Below are positions 11,326 through 23,554 of a DNA stretch of 64,000 nucleotides, one piece after another. The position numbers and the translations under genes were made by a program. The DNA is from Zerene cesonia (taxonomy: Eukaryota; Arthropoda; Insecta; Lepidoptera; Pieridae). Location of the stretch: the NCBI RefSeq assembly GCF_012273895.1, contig NC_052110.1, forward strand, positions 4,278,001 through 4,342,000, in the 5' to 3' direction. The notes under the pieces were generated by a model. The model was not told the origin of the DNA and did not search any database. It saw only the letters and a list, made by a program, of their open reading frames with translations. Positions within the stretch are counted from its first letter, which is position 1. Every line of letters begins with the position of its first letter.

Positions 11326-12750
11326 TACATTTTTGCTAAAACATCACAATGGGAAACGATTATTTCATTGTTATAATTATTACGTACAAATATCTTTGCA
11401 AATGATTTGCAATATGTCAGTATACTGTACAATTTTGAAACTTCTACGTTAATGTCATTTTTTTATATCTTAACTAATCAGGCACAAATATTTCTATCTT
11501 AATGAAAGTGTACAAAATGATAAGTTCATTCACTTTTCAGCATCATGGTCAATGCATAATGTTACTCTGTAAAACTTCACCTAGGTAGGTACTAATGGTA
11601 TCTATTCAATCGTAGGTACACACATACGAGAAGCTTAAATATTAATCGTTGATTTATTTATATAAAATTACCTTTTATATTTATTAACCGTTGGGTACGA
11701 TAAATAATAAATGATATGTAGGTCCTAATCCGGGTCAAAACTCTGGATGATATATAAGAAATACTATATATAGGAAGTATTGTTCATAAATGGTATGTAC
11801 GGACAAATTTAGTATGTATTTGTAAACATCTATAATTAAAACTTGCACTACTTTAACATGACTATCGTACGATTCCTTCGTCATCATCATTGATCTTAGT
11901 CAGAACTTAGATCATGTTTTGTGAATCATGCTACGTAAAACGATTAACTTTGTGACAAGTGTACATATAATATATACTCATTCCTCAGCGTAGTGTACGC
12001 TTGCTTACGTATATGTGTGACACAGAGATATTTAAATATTTTATAATTTGTAGCTAGTAGAAGTTAGATATTATTACTAAAAACGTGTGTATGACGTGTC
12101 TTTAAACTTTGAATTGTGGAACAATACTTTATATTAAATTATATATATTTTATCAACGTATCGGAAAAAACAAATGGCTTTTCAGAAAAAGCTTACTAAT
12201 TACTTTACTTACTAATATAGAGTACCTTTGACGATCGTATAGTTTTGTTCCAATCGGTACTTGCCCTTTGCTTTTATTTACTACTCAAGGAATCCAAGTT
12301 TTTAGCAGTAAATTATAGTTATATAAATAAACAATAGTATATAGCAATTTTGAAGGAACCACTTTTATAAAACTAGGTAGCTCATCCATTTTTGGCTGCT
12401 TTCAATTTTTACTCTACTTTGTACATTATTGTTAAAATGTGATAGCTTTAGCAACGAATATAAATGTATAGACGTAAAGTACACGCCAATTATTATTAGT
12501 TACATCATACTATTAACTGTTAGTTAATATTTGTTTATACTATCCTCATAATAAATCTGTATAAATTTTTGTGGAGCCGAATAAATGTTTCTTTCTTTCT
12601 TTTCTTTGATATAAAAATCTACGTTGAAAATATTCCGACATTTTGTATAAAAAATAAATGTTAAAAGTATTAGGTAATAGGGTGGTTATAAGACTGAAAT
12701 ACTGCACCAGCAATTCGATGAAGTAAAAAACTCTGTACTTTAAATCCATT

Positions 12751-12972
12751 TATGTATATAAAAGCATAAGGTCACTCACTCACTCATCACAAAATCTCAA
12801 AAACGGCTGAACGTATAACGGTGAAATTTGGTAGGAAGTTAGTTTGTAGTTAGTAGACGCGTACTAAGTACGGGTTTTGAAATTTTTTGTGCTTATTGCG
12901 TACGCAGTAATGTGGTTCATTTCCATGTCAATTTAGTTTGACCACGCGCGCGAAGCTGCGGCCAACATCTAG
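12751..12972 (+). mobile_element. Helitron-like repeat, second family (ends GCCAACATCTAGT)
   Basis: The unit starts near TATGTATATAAAAGCATAAG, carries a short CACT run, CAAAAACGGCTGAACG and GTGAAATTTGGTAGG, then GCGCGAAGCTGCGGCC and a final CTAG-T. The 3' CG-rich tail with CTAG and the absence of inverted repeats fit a non-autonomous Helitron. Confidence 0.6.
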
Positions 12973-13156
12973 TAAAATATAATGCAAAAATAAGAATGTT
13001 CTGCTTTAATAAATAAATACGTATTATTACATTAAAATACACTCCTCTACCCAATTTGTTACTTCTTTTACACAACTTATGAATCTTCTTCTGGGGAAAA
13101 TTAATATCTCACTGTGAGTGTAGTAAAATAAAAGAAACAAACTTGTAAAAAACTGA

Positions 13157-13162
13157 TTTATT
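13157..13162 (-). terminator. Poly(A) signal of ABCE1
   Basis: AATAAA on the minus strand (TTTATT on plus), 104 bases after the ABCE1 stop at 13266. Cleavage would fall near 13140. Confidence 0.6.
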
Positions 13163-13265
13163 ACAGTAATACATTTAATTGGAAATACAATGATGGCGTG
13201 ACATCGCTCTCGTTACGATATTAATAGCTCCAATATACATAAATAACATTCTATTTATAATTGTT

Positions 13266-16200
13266 TTAGTCTTCAAGGAAGAAGTATTGACCCGCACGCT
13301 TTTGTTCAATATCCTGCAATACAAAAAATTAAAAACATTAGTTTTTTAAATAAAAAAAACAAAACCATTCAATATTTTTAAATCTATATCTCCGATAATG
13401 ATGAGGTTGTATTAATATCAAAAGATAATGACGAGATATTCCAAAATAAAAATTTAAGTTCAATGAACTTTCAATGTTTTTGCAGTCATAATATTTTAAG
13501 ATAACACACAAGATGAGGCTATTCAGGTGGATGTAACCTGGTTGACATTTTAAATTTCCTGTCCTTTCCAAAAATTTTCCTTTAGAAATATTAAGCATTA
13601 TAACTGAATGTTTCTACTACAAAGGTTCCGTATTATGTACAAGAAATAAAAAAACTTGCCTTAACAGAAGAATGCTTATTGATCCTAGGTCGGAAATTGT
13701 TTGGATCTCTCCTGAATGTGATACCCAGTAGTTCCAAGAACCTATTCATTCCATTCAACAATGACTGTGGAGCGTTGGCCGTAGCGTGTGCTGAGGGAGT
13801 ACCCTCAAACACAATAACTCTATCCGCCAGGTACGTAGCCATTATGAAATCGTGCTCAACAACAAATCCAGTCCGTTTTGCATGAAGAATAAATCTGTGA
13901 AATCAAGTAATTACTTTAATGTTTAATGATTGGTTAAATGCTTCTAAGGTATACTTTAAAATATTTTACAAGTTTCATATTGGTCATGTGGACGATATAG
14001 ATTATCATGCAAGAACAGACAAGAAATTTAATTAAGTTAACTTAGTCAAAATATTCAAGTATTAGCTTAATTTAATAAGTTAGCACAAGTAATAACAAAA
14101 TTTTTTGTAATATTAATTATTATTGGGCACAAAAAAGTCAGCAATGTATTAATTTTAAAATCGTACCGTTTAATGACTTTAGCTGCGACTAAACGTTGTT
14201 CAGAGTCCAGGTAGGCTGAGGGTTCATCGATAAGGTATACTTCAGCAGGTTTACCGAGGCAAAGCACTAATGCTACACGTTGCAACTCACCACCAGATAA
14301 GTTCTGAACCTCTTGGTCCATAATTTCTTCTATTTTCATTGGTTTCATAACATCAGTTATAAACTGGAGAATAAAAAAAAGATACTGTGATATTGTGACT
14401 TTTATTAAAATGCAATTATATAAGAATAATCAACATATGCTTATTTATTTGTTACATAAGCATTATGTTCACTACACATGGACATTTGAGATTTATCACA
14501 AAACTGGCCAAGTCATCAACTGTATTATAAAGTATAATTATTCTAAATACACAATGTAGGCTCATATTACCTGAGGATGAGTGTAAGCATCCCTAATTTT
14601 TTCATGCAGCAAATTCCGCACCATTCCCTGTGACTTGGGAGAAATCTTCTGTGGCTTGTAACTAATATGCAGTTGTGGCAGCGAATTGGCACCTTTATAA
14701 ATAAAACAGTGTATTTTTAAATTTTTAGTTTTATAGCATTAAAATGCTTTATAAATGAGAAATTTTTGAAAGAATAGTAAAAACAGTGTATTTAAACTTA
14801 TTTTCAAATACTTATTGGACCAAACCTTGACATTGACTTGGCTTTGTTTTTCCAAAAAATTTACATATGTTTGAGGTTTACTTGTCCCAAAGGAACTTAT
14901 GTATAAGTTGCTTTGGGACAAGAGACAGTTCAACAGTTTAATTTTAATATTGCCATGTTAATTGCACATTTATCAACACTTATAGCAAAGACCTGGCTCA
15001 AATTACTATGAGATTTTGAGAATGTTTTATTTTTTGTAACTTTAAACAAATTCATTCATACTAATCTTAAAATTTTCCAAAGAATATTTATAAAATTTTA
15101 CATCAAAAGCAAATTAACCTAGCAAGAAACTACTAATATTATTTTAATTTGAATCCTGATTCCCTGAAAAAATATACTGAAGAGCCATTTGTTTCAAAAG
15201 TAAAAAAAAAATTCATGACTAATCTCTAAGTAGGTCAGTTTCAAAATGAATAATTTACATATACAAAATACATAAATAAACAATACTGGATGCCATCATT
15301 TAAATAATAAGAGTTTTCTCAAAGTATCTAAGGAACTATCAAATAAAAAAAAACAATGTTGAATCTATTTGTTTTACCTTCATTAGGCATGGATGCTTCC
15401 GCATGTTTTAAACATTTTTGAAACACCGGATGAAAAAATAGATCGAATATCTCCGTTCGAGCCATTGTAAACGTTTTAAAATACGTTAAAATACATTAAA
15501 TAACTTAAAATATACCTAAGCACAAAAAAACACTATAACCTAGTTATTTTAGATAAAATACATTAATTAATCGTAACATCGTATAGTTATTTTGTTTTAA
15601 TACTTGTAACGGAAACAATATTAAATTCAGCTGAGTAAGCTTTTATTATCTAAAATAAATGATAGATTTTCGCAACTATCACAAACGTTTGACAAATTTC
15701 ACTTATCTTGACATGACATTTGAAAGAATATTGCCAGTAACATATACCGTGATCGGATACTCGTAATGGTATATATTCCGGTCACTCTAGCCATAGATAC
15801 ACAAGTACGATTTGAACATGGCAACAATTCTTATTTAAAAAAATTATTTGAGTACATAAAAATATCATATTAGTCGGCTAGTTTAAATTCATTTAAATAT
15901 GTGTATTATCCGGAATTATATACAATTAATTAACATGATACCGGTGCTCAAGTATGAACTCACTAGATGTCAATGTGTGAAAACATTATCAAGTAGGGTT
16001 AGGTTAGGGTAGGCAGGATTTTTTCATTATTAATTAAATTTATATGTACTAAACACAGGATTTTTTTTCATATTTACGCCTTGAGCCTTTAACCAACAAA
16101 ATTGGAGGGGTACAATATGTTAAAAATTATAATTTCTTAACTGTTTGTAACTAAGGAGTTCTTATTATTATAACTATAAAGAAAAACTTGTTGTATCAAT

Positions 16201-18523
16201 ATAAAAAATATTGCTTACCTTCATCAGGTTCAAGGTTTCCAGCCAACATCCTAATAAAGGTTGTTTTGCCAGTACCATTTTCGCCAAGCAGTACTAGAAT
16301 CTCAGAGTCAGAGAATTCACCTTGCATAACACGCAAAAAGAAATCACCCATTTTCTTTGTCATCTCTGGGTATTCATAATGGTTCATGCGTTTTATCTGT
16401 TAACATAAAATCATAAATAAGATTTTTTATTGAGTAACAATACATTGATTCATCAAAAAACAGTCACCATAATTGCTTGCTGTTAATGTGTGCTAAAAGC
16501 CTTTCACACAAGACTTATCTAGTATTATTAAATTACTTATAAATCACAAAAAAATAACCATTTCATAGAAAACATTCATTAGATTCTTATTTTACCTCTT
16601 CTTCTGTAGCAGACTCAGCAACTTTAAATACCAGGGATTCAGTTCTGAATCTCATATTCTCAGTGGGAACAAAACCATCAAGGAAAATATTAATACCTGA
16701 AAATAATATTATATGAAAATATTACTTATCAGTTGACAGTTGATTGCTATATCATGTATTTATATTGTATGTACATCTTACCTTCTCTAACTGAAAATGG
16801 CATAGTAACTACACCGTAAGCACCAGGCACACCGTACAAACAACAGATAAAATCCGACAAATAATCTAACACAGACAAGTCATGCTCCACAACTATGATG
16901 AACCTAAAAAAAAAACAAAAAATTTAGTTTTTACTCATACAAATTATCTTAAAATAGTAGACAGTTTCAAGGGTCAGAAAATTTGGGAAAAATAAACTTA
17001 ATTATATTGATAAAGTAACACACAACATATGTACTTTAATAAGTTTATATTCCACCAATAAATATTCATACTCACTTATCAGGATGTATCAATGATCGAA
17101 TAGTACGAGCAGCATTCAAACGCTGCTTAACATCCAAGTAGGAGGAAGGTTCATCGAACATGAAAATGTCGCCATTTTGTATGCAGACCATTGCACAAGC
17201 AAAACGCTGCAGCTCTCCTCCAGAAAGTGCGGCGATCTCACGATCACGAATATGCGACAAATCTATGAATAAGTAAATTAGTATTAAATTTAAGTCTCTC
17301 ATATACTGAACATTTATACATGAGTTGGGCCTTAAATTGTATCATTTTATTGAAACCAACAATCAAGACGACAGATACTTTTGGAAAAAAAAATGAATAA
17401 AAATCTCTTTTGTACTTTGTAAAATTAAAGGTAAGAAAGTTCTTATCTTTAAATTATTAAATTACTGTTATACCAAGCATTTTGCAAATTTCAGGCTGAT
17501 TCTTCCTTTCATCTTTCTTGTCCAGTAGTTGTCCAACAGTTCCTTTCACAGCCTTAGGAATTTGGTCCACATATTGAGGTTTAATCAGGGCTTTAAGATC
17601 ATCTTCCAGGATCTTAGTAAAGTAATTCTGCAGTTCAGATCCACGGAAATGAGAGAGGATTTCTTGCCAGTCTGGAGGATCCTAGAAAGCAAATAAAATA
17701 TAGTACATAATATTGCAATGTTTAATTTGAAACAAGTTTTTTTTAAGCAAATCACAAAATCCTATAAACAGAACAAGTACACTTGGATTTATTAGTACCT
17801 AATGAAAGTGTGGTCACTATATATAGGACAATTTGAAATTTTCCATTATGCAGCATATTTTTGATAAACTCACAAGCATAAATTACTTATTAGTTTTAGT
17901 GTCATTTTACATACCCAAATCAAGCAATGAACTATACTCATGTATAGCAAAATATATATGTAAAGAACATACATACCATATATCTACCCAAATTGGGTTT
18001 TTGTTTGCCGGCAAGAATCTTCAGGGCAGTAGATTTTCCGATACCATTCTGACCGACAAGACCCAATACTTCACCGGGCCGAGGAATTGGTAACCGATGA
18101 AGCTTAAATGAGTTCTTTGAATACCGATGCGTGGTATGCTTTTCCAAGTTGGATGGAATATTGATAATGGTTATAGCATCAAATGGACATTTCTGAAACA
18201 AAATAAATAACAACTACTTATATTTGAATTACAATTTCATACTTAATATACATAAAAGCACTACAACTTTAAAAGTATTACAAATATATATTACAATAGT
18301 TTGAACATACCTTGACACAAATACCACAACCGATGCACAACTCCTCTGATATAGTGCATATTTTATCATTGGGAGTTACTTCAATACAGAGCTTACCCAT
18401 ACGCACCACAGGGCAACTCTTTTTACATTCTTGCCTACATCTCTTTGGCTTGCATCTATCGGCATTTACGATTGCAATACGGGTAAGTTTGTCGGTCTCT
18501 TCATGCCCTTTTTTTCGTGACAT
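13266..18523 (-). CDS. ABCE1: ABCE1 / RNase L inhibitor (pixie), ribosome-recycling ATPase, 11 coding exons
   Basis: This soluble Fe-S and twin-ABC ATPase splits ribosomal subunits after termination. Exons are 18523-18311, 18192-17977, 17681-17474, 17262-17076, 16903-16782, 16696-16596, 16396-16219, 14692-14571, 14363-14167, 13894-13660 and 13313-13266. The phases close exactly to 608 aa, the normal family length. Eight Fe-S cysteines are at C24, C29, C33, C37, C63, C66, C69 and C73. Domain 1 has a Walker A (GQNGIGKS, 118-125), signature LSGGELQ (225-231), Walker B FDEP (248-251) and H-loop EHD (281-283). Domain 2 has GENGTGKT (387-394), LSGGELQ (471-477) and IDEP (494-497). The C-terminus is AGQYFFLED. 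All introns are GT-AG except the last, which has a GC donor (AAG|GCAAGT at 13659-13658). The gene is intact and lies head-to-head with CutC, 1.3 kb apart. Confidence 0.97.
14724..14777 (+). repeat. Dispersed repeat in ABCE1 intron, matches 54938-54990
   Basis: The 54-base segment with AGCATTAAAATGCTTTATAA and GAAAGAATAG matches 54938-54990 at all but a few positions. The 54.9-kb copy is part of a long fold-back. The rest of this copy is missing or diverged. Confidence 0.6.
15378..15465 (-). CDS. Unexplained exon with its own ATG inside ABCE1 intron 7 (possible alternative first exon)
   Basis: The minus strand reads ATG (15465-15463) in the context ACAATGG, then 29 codons beginning MARTEIFDLFFHPVF and ending ASMPNE. 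It ends at a good donor GAAG|GTAAAAC in phase 1. The normal ABCE1 exon 7 also ends GAAG in phase 1, so this exon can splice in frame to ABCE1 exon 8 (NE-GANSLPQ...). The product would be about 229 aa and would lack the Fe-S domain, the first ATPase domain and the second Walker A, but keep the second LSGGELQ and Walker B. The region just upstream has TGACATGACATTTGAAAG and TTTGACAAATTTCAC, like the TGTCAAA motifs upstream of ABCE1 itself. It could instead be the first exon of a separate nested gene. I do not recognise the peptide. Confidence 0.5.
15466..15740 (-). promoter_or_regulatory. Candidate internal promoter upstream of the intronic ATG exon
   Basis: Within about 260 bases upstream of the ATG at 15465 the minus strand carries CAAATGTCATGTCAAG, AAATTTGTCAAACG and several TTTTAA runs. 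The real ABCE1 upstream region (18820-18890) carries comparable AAATGTCAAA and CTGTCAAAG motifs. This is suggestive only; no core promoter element is decisive. Confidence 0.3.
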
Positions 18524-18539
18524 AACTGCCGGATAAATA

Positions 18540-19842
18540 GAACTAATTAAAGCACACTATCACACAAATATTATTGTCAGTAAGGTCAACACTTTTCCTA
18601 AATATGTGGCAAATTATAGCACTATAAAGTAACCTATAAAACATCATATGGAAAAGTCTAAAAATGATAAAATTGAATCAGTATCTCAATTGTTCTATTA
18701 TATATATTACTCATAAATCTTTTGTTCATGTAATTAATAGTAAAAATTAATAAGATACCTAATTAAGAAAGGCGAACGTTGGACAACTTTTGCCTACGTT
18801 CGCGTGTCCTAATAATTCGAAATGTCAAAAGGATCAGTCATGTTCATGAAGTTGGGGACAAGAGGTTTCAATCGTTATCTGTCAAAGTAATATGTAAATA
18901 GACCTTTAATGTTACAATTTCTTTGCCAGTTGATGTGTATGTAGGGTAATAAATGAAAATGAATGCGTTGTTTATACTATTTTTTATATTTGTATAAATT
19001 AGATACAAGAGTGCATAAACATTAAAAAAAATTATAACACAACTCTCTCATTCTTACATAGTCTAATAAAAAGAACATGTAACATGTCCATATTTCTTTA
19101 CCCATGTATGTATGTGGTGCTTATAAGTGGTGTTCGTAATCGTTATTTTCAAAGGGTACTGTATTAATAATGTTATATTGCTATAAGAAAAAAAGTTTAC
19201 AACAACTGCCACTCCACAGAGTAAGTAATAAGTGAGTTGTGAGTCGTGACACTCCACCGTTCTTAATCTGTGACTCGACCACAACTTTCTCCAGCACGTT
19301 CAGCTTATTATTACTGTAGAGTGTAGGTACTCCGTACTCTTTGCACCAGTACTTGACTTAGTTAGTACTAATCTACTAGGTAGTGAGTGCCTATTTCATA
19401 CTGAATCTGTGGGCACTTTGTAATACTTTATGCTTAGGTCATAGATTATACACTTAAATATTTATGTTGTAAGTACTCTGTTTGCCGGGTTCCCGGGTTG
19501 TTTAAAATGTATAAAAAATATTTATATTAATAATTCAATATTGCCTATGTGGCATGTACTGTTTGAATAAAATTTGTTTCTTTGTTTGTGTCCCAGAATT
19601 AATGTTATTGAGAGTGACTTACAAAGTATATTTATGTATTATATTAAAATTAGTACTTCACAAAATAATTTACAATTTTGCAACGTAATATGTTAAGTGA
19701 AAACTAAACTTTTATTTATTAAAATTTGCAAATCCTATCAGGTAAAAGAAAAGTCAAGTTCTAATCGGGGATCAGCAAGGTAGAAAATAAGTTTACCTCA
19801 AGATTACAATTGCCAGAGTATTATAACATCTGTTCCAAGGCA
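18540..19842. promoter_or_regulatory. Divergent intergenic region between ABCE1 and CutC
   Basis: About 1.3 kb between two head-to-head genes, so it must contain both promoters. At 18772-18803 an 8-bp inverted pair GCGAACGT / ACGTTCGC is separated by 16 bases, about 250 bases upstream of the ABCE1 ATG. AATGTCAAAAGGATC and CTGTCAAAG follow at 18822-18890. The CutC side (19300-19842) is AT-rich and includes a TTTGAATAAAATTTGTTTC segment resembling a retroelement tail (19560-19582). No gene was seen. Confidence 0.45.
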
Positions 19843-22072
19843 ATGGAAAAGTCAGGTATTCATTTCTTTTATATATTACAACCAGATAGTTTAATAAGCC
19901 ATTATAGTAAGAACTTCTTTTGCATAAAAACATAAACAAAGTTTACATGACACATATATCAGTGGATACTCGTGATTCTGTGGATCTAAATTTTAAAGAC
20001 TTGCCTAGGTAAGCAGTTATATGTTGTAGATCCAAATCATTTGTCTAGCTGTTTCATTAAATTGCTTGATATCATTATGGCAGTAAATTAAATAAACATG
20101 CCCTTTTATTGAATAGCCTAGGCTATTAATGAATATGTGAATTTTTTTTTATATAAACTTTAAATTTTTCTATAAATTTTATTTAAATTTGTTGCAGGTT
20201 CTCTAGAAGTATGCATTGATAGCTTAGAATCTGCAGTAAATGCAATTAATGGTGGGGCATCAGAGTTAGAAGTATGCAGTTCATTGGCAGAAGGAGGCCT
20301 TACGCCATCACCTGGTCTTGTAGTGGAAATATTAAATATTGTAAGTGATGTTTAATATGTTTAAAGGATGTTTGAATAATTAAATAAATAAAAAATTGTT
20401 TTTGAAAACTGCAATCATTGAGGAGCTCTTAAATAAAGTATTAAAAATACAAAAAATCTGGCATATTCTGACTTAATATATAGACATAATAGAAACAATT
20501 ATTTCTATAGGTGTTATTCGGAATGTGCTAAATAACTGAAAAGAATCAGCAAAACTGTTTAGTAGTAACAAACATACATATAAACTTGCATATTTATTGT
20601 ATTAGTATGATGTTTGGGGATGTATAAATTTAAGTTTTATGAAGTAATATAAAAATCTATTTCAATTATCGATTTTATTTACCTGCAAGATAAATAGCCA
20701 GCATGCCCACCTGGACTAATATTAAGGACTAATATGGATGGAATTTATTAAAAACTAGCAAACCCGGCGAACTCCGTTTCGCCACCAGATGGCTTCGTTT
20801 TTCCCGCTTTTGTGTTGAAATTTTTCCTGAATTTTCTTTGCTATAAACCTCACGGAGCCCGCGAGCTTTCCAACGAATGCAAAACCGTGGAAATCGGTTC
20901 ATGCGTTCTGGAGTTATAGCGTCAGGAAGGAAAACCCGACTTATTTTTATATAGTAGATTAGTCTTTTTAATGAAGAAGTTAATGTATTGCCATTATAAA
21001 CTATTAATGCTATGTTGATAACCGTTTATGTAGTGCAGATTTCTATTTATTACAGGTGAAGAAGATAGATCGGAGATCAAAGAAAAAATGCGAAGAAACA
21101 ATAGATGTCGAAAATGTTGGTATCTGTTAATTTTGTTTTCAGACAGATATTTTTTAAATGGCCTTCTCGTGTGACTAAATAAATAGTTTACTTTTTACTT
21201 CAGAGATATGGCATTAGAAAAATTTAATTAATCACTTCAATTGTATTGTGTTTGTGATCGAATTAATTTTTACTGGGCGAACTGATTTCGATGATTCTTT
21301 TTTATTTCAAAGCTGATGCTTCCCATGTGGTCCCATTTATTTGGACTTGTTCCATAACTATTCTGTTTTTTTTTGTTTGAAACATTTTAATTGGTTAATT
21401 GGACAGAGAAATACTTCTATACATATTGTTCAATATCCAACTTTATAAGATGTAACATTAAAGTTATACATATTTATATTAAATGCAGGCTGATTATTAC
21501 AGGTTCCAAAGGTTAATATCATGATCCGATGTAGAGGCGGATCCGATTTTAACTATTCAGCACCAGAAATGGACACAATGCTAGCCGATGTACGCCATTA
21601 CAAAACAATGGGCGTAGATAGTTTCGTCTTTGGTGCTTTGAATGGAACGCGAGGAATAGACAAGGAACAATGTTCTAGAATAATTGCAGAAGCACATCCA
21701 ATACCGGTTACATTCCATAGAGCATTTGATCTATGTTTTGATCCAAATGTTGCCATGAAAGAAATAATAGAACTGGGATTTAAACGGCTTTTAACTAGTG
21801 GGCAGAGACAATCGGCGGGAGATGAAGATGCGATACAGTTAATAAATAATTTACAGCAAAGATATGGCCGTGAAATAGAAATTATGCCTGGCTCTGGCGT
21901 GACCATAGTTAATGTGAAAAAATTTAAAGATATGGGTTGCAAATTCTTTCATAGTTCTTGTAAGGTTGTGAAGAAAGTTGATGATTTTGAGAATGATCTG
22001 GGAATGGGTGTGGGTAAAATTTATGTTTCTGGTGAAGATATTGTTCGATCTATGGTACAGATTCTCAGTTGA
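19843..22072 (+). CDS. CUTC: CutC-family copper homeostasis protein, three coding exons
   Basis: This is a cytosolic TIM-barrel protein of the CutC family, linked genetically to copper tolerance. Its enzymatic role, if any, is unproven. Exons are 19843-19855 (MEKS), 20198-20340 and 21503-22072, all GT-AG, closing to 241 aa, in the range of the family. Family motifs appear in order: SLEVCIDSLESAVNA at the N-terminal strand, GGLTPSPG (about 36-43), MIRCRGG (59-65), FGALNGTRGID (95-105), FHRAFD (123-128), LTSGQ and IMPGSGVT near 195. The ATG in AAGGCAATGG is the only start that splices in phase to exon 2. The second intron carries a Helitron-like repeat (20755-20958). The gene is divergent from ABCE1. 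No frameshift or missing motif was seen. Confidence 0.95.
20755..20958 (-). mobile_element. Helitron-like repeat, copy 2 of the 3518-3716 family
   Basis: The more complete copy, about 204 bp, from CTAGCAAACCCGGCGAAC to ATATAGTAGA. It matches the 3518 copy throughout, including ACCTCACGGAGC and ACCGTGGAAATCGGTTC. It lies in CutC intron 2, and the flanking A and T fit Helitron target preference. Confidence 0.72.
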
Positions 22073-22860
22073 ATCTATATAAATATTATTAAGTGATAAA
22101 ATAGAATTCATCAATATATTTATCAACGTTGTTTATATCTTTTATCGTCAGAGACTGTATATTTATGTAAAGTATGTATGTGCAGTAAAGAGCTTAATTT
22201 TGAAATAATGTTTTTTATTTTCTTCATTTAATTTTCAATACATAGAATATAATAAGTTCATTTAAAATATAGAAGAAAAAAGACTCCTTTTATTTTAGAG
22301 TACTAAGATAGAGCGTCTTTTATAAATTTGTCCTGATTTTGATTAATTATGCAATGGAATATGTAGACGTAATATATAAATTATAACCAGTGGTACTTGT
22401 AATTCATCAGTCGTATCGTTAGGTAATTATAGAAACTGCCTTATTGAATTAATCAAAACCTATAATATAACATGAAAAACTAATCTGTAACCCGCAGCGT
22501 CACTCGCGTGGTACCCGGATAAAAAGCTATTGCTTGTCTATGTGCTAATTCAGACTATAATTATCTCTGTACCAAATTGCATACATCTGTATGTTTATGT
22601 ATCGTATCTACGATAAGCTGTTTTCGCGTGAAAGCGTATCCAACATCCATCCATCCATACTTAGAAACTATCATATTTTTAATATCAGTAGGATTATAGA
22701 TACGAGTATTAAGATTAAGATAATAAGTACTCGTATTTTATTATATCTTGACCTGTTTCTTTGGAATAGATTTGAAAATTCTATGGACCTAAAAACTTTG
22801 TTGCTAGAAGGATAAATAAGCCATTTTGTTCTCTTCAAATAGGTGAAAGAAAGAAGGCAC
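22073..22860. other. Intergenic 3' ends of CutC and the EF-hand gene
   Basis: Two genes converge here. The CutC 3' UTR probably ends within about 150-200 bases of its stop, although I see no perfect AATAAA. A reversed Helitron-like repeat occupies 22490-22694. Confidence 0.5.
22490..22694 (-). mobile_element. Helitron-like repeat, third family (copies also at 34985 and 61906)
   Basis: Read on the minus strand it starts TCCTACTGATATTAAAAATA and ends ...GAGTGACGCTGCGGGTT. Inside it has the ATCCATCC run, TTTTCGCGTGAAAGC, and a segment matching AGTCTGGATTAG of the other copies. The CTAG end is eroded. Confidence 0.6.
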
Positions 22861-22874
22861 TTCTAATAAATTTC

Positions 22875-22880
22875 TTTATT
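22875..22880 (-). terminator. Candidate poly(A) signal of the EF-hand gene
   Basis: AATAAA on the minus strand, about 675 bases after the stop at 23555. This gives a 3' UTR of about 23554 to 22860. Nearer variants exist, so the true site is unproven. Confidence 0.4.
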
Positions 22881-23554
22881 CAGTGACATTACATTAAGTA
22901 TATCATAAACTATTTCTAAGGTACAAAATAAGGCTATATGTGAAGGTGAGGAGGCTTACTTTAAGGCAGTTCTCGCTTACCGTGTTGTGCACGTACTTAT
23001 TATCTAATATGTACAGTTAATTCTTAATGATATAATATTATACCTAAATATATAATTACGTTGGTAAAATTACCAGAGATATATAAATAAGTAAAGCGTT
23101 TCATTTCAATTTACAAGCATGGACCTAGGAAAGTAGAAAAATGTTGTCTAGTCTTTAAGATCCATTGTATTATCGCAGGGTATTAACTATATTTCAGTAG
23201 AGTCCTATATATAAGCACAGTTTCAGTTTCATATAGCGAACTTAAACCTCGAAAGGAAAGCGTTGAGGAGAAAGTTTCCTTTAAAGTTTTTTTTTGTTTA
23301 TTAAGTAATCATTAAGCAAAAATGCCAACAAATATATAATTTACATTTATAAATATTAATAATAAATAATAATAATTTATGGAGGATTTACTTTTATCCA
23401 CATAATTAAACTTATACAAAATTTGTGCAAGCGGTCAATACAATATTAAAATCACTTTAAATTACACGATTGCACATAAAAACAATTTTTTGACATAATA
23501 TGCGAACGAACACTTCCTAATTAATAAAATTTGAATATTATAAAATAACATTAT

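Larger units (their letters stand above)
10500..13130. other. Intergenic region between annexin B9 and ABCE1
   Basis: No supported gene. It holds a short ATAA microsatellite (about 10820-10844), an isolated very GC-rich patch (11240-11296), a LINE-tail-like GCCGAATAAATGTTTC plus TTTC run (12574-12600) and a Helitron-like element (12751-12972). Confidence 0.55.

Noticed and set aside
21056..21119. Exon-like segment in CutC intron 2 with an acceptor and a GT after GTTG
   Set aside because: Its 64-nt length would shift the CutC frame, and direct joining of 20340 to 21503 gives the conserved ILNIVPKVNIMIR reading, so it is not needed.
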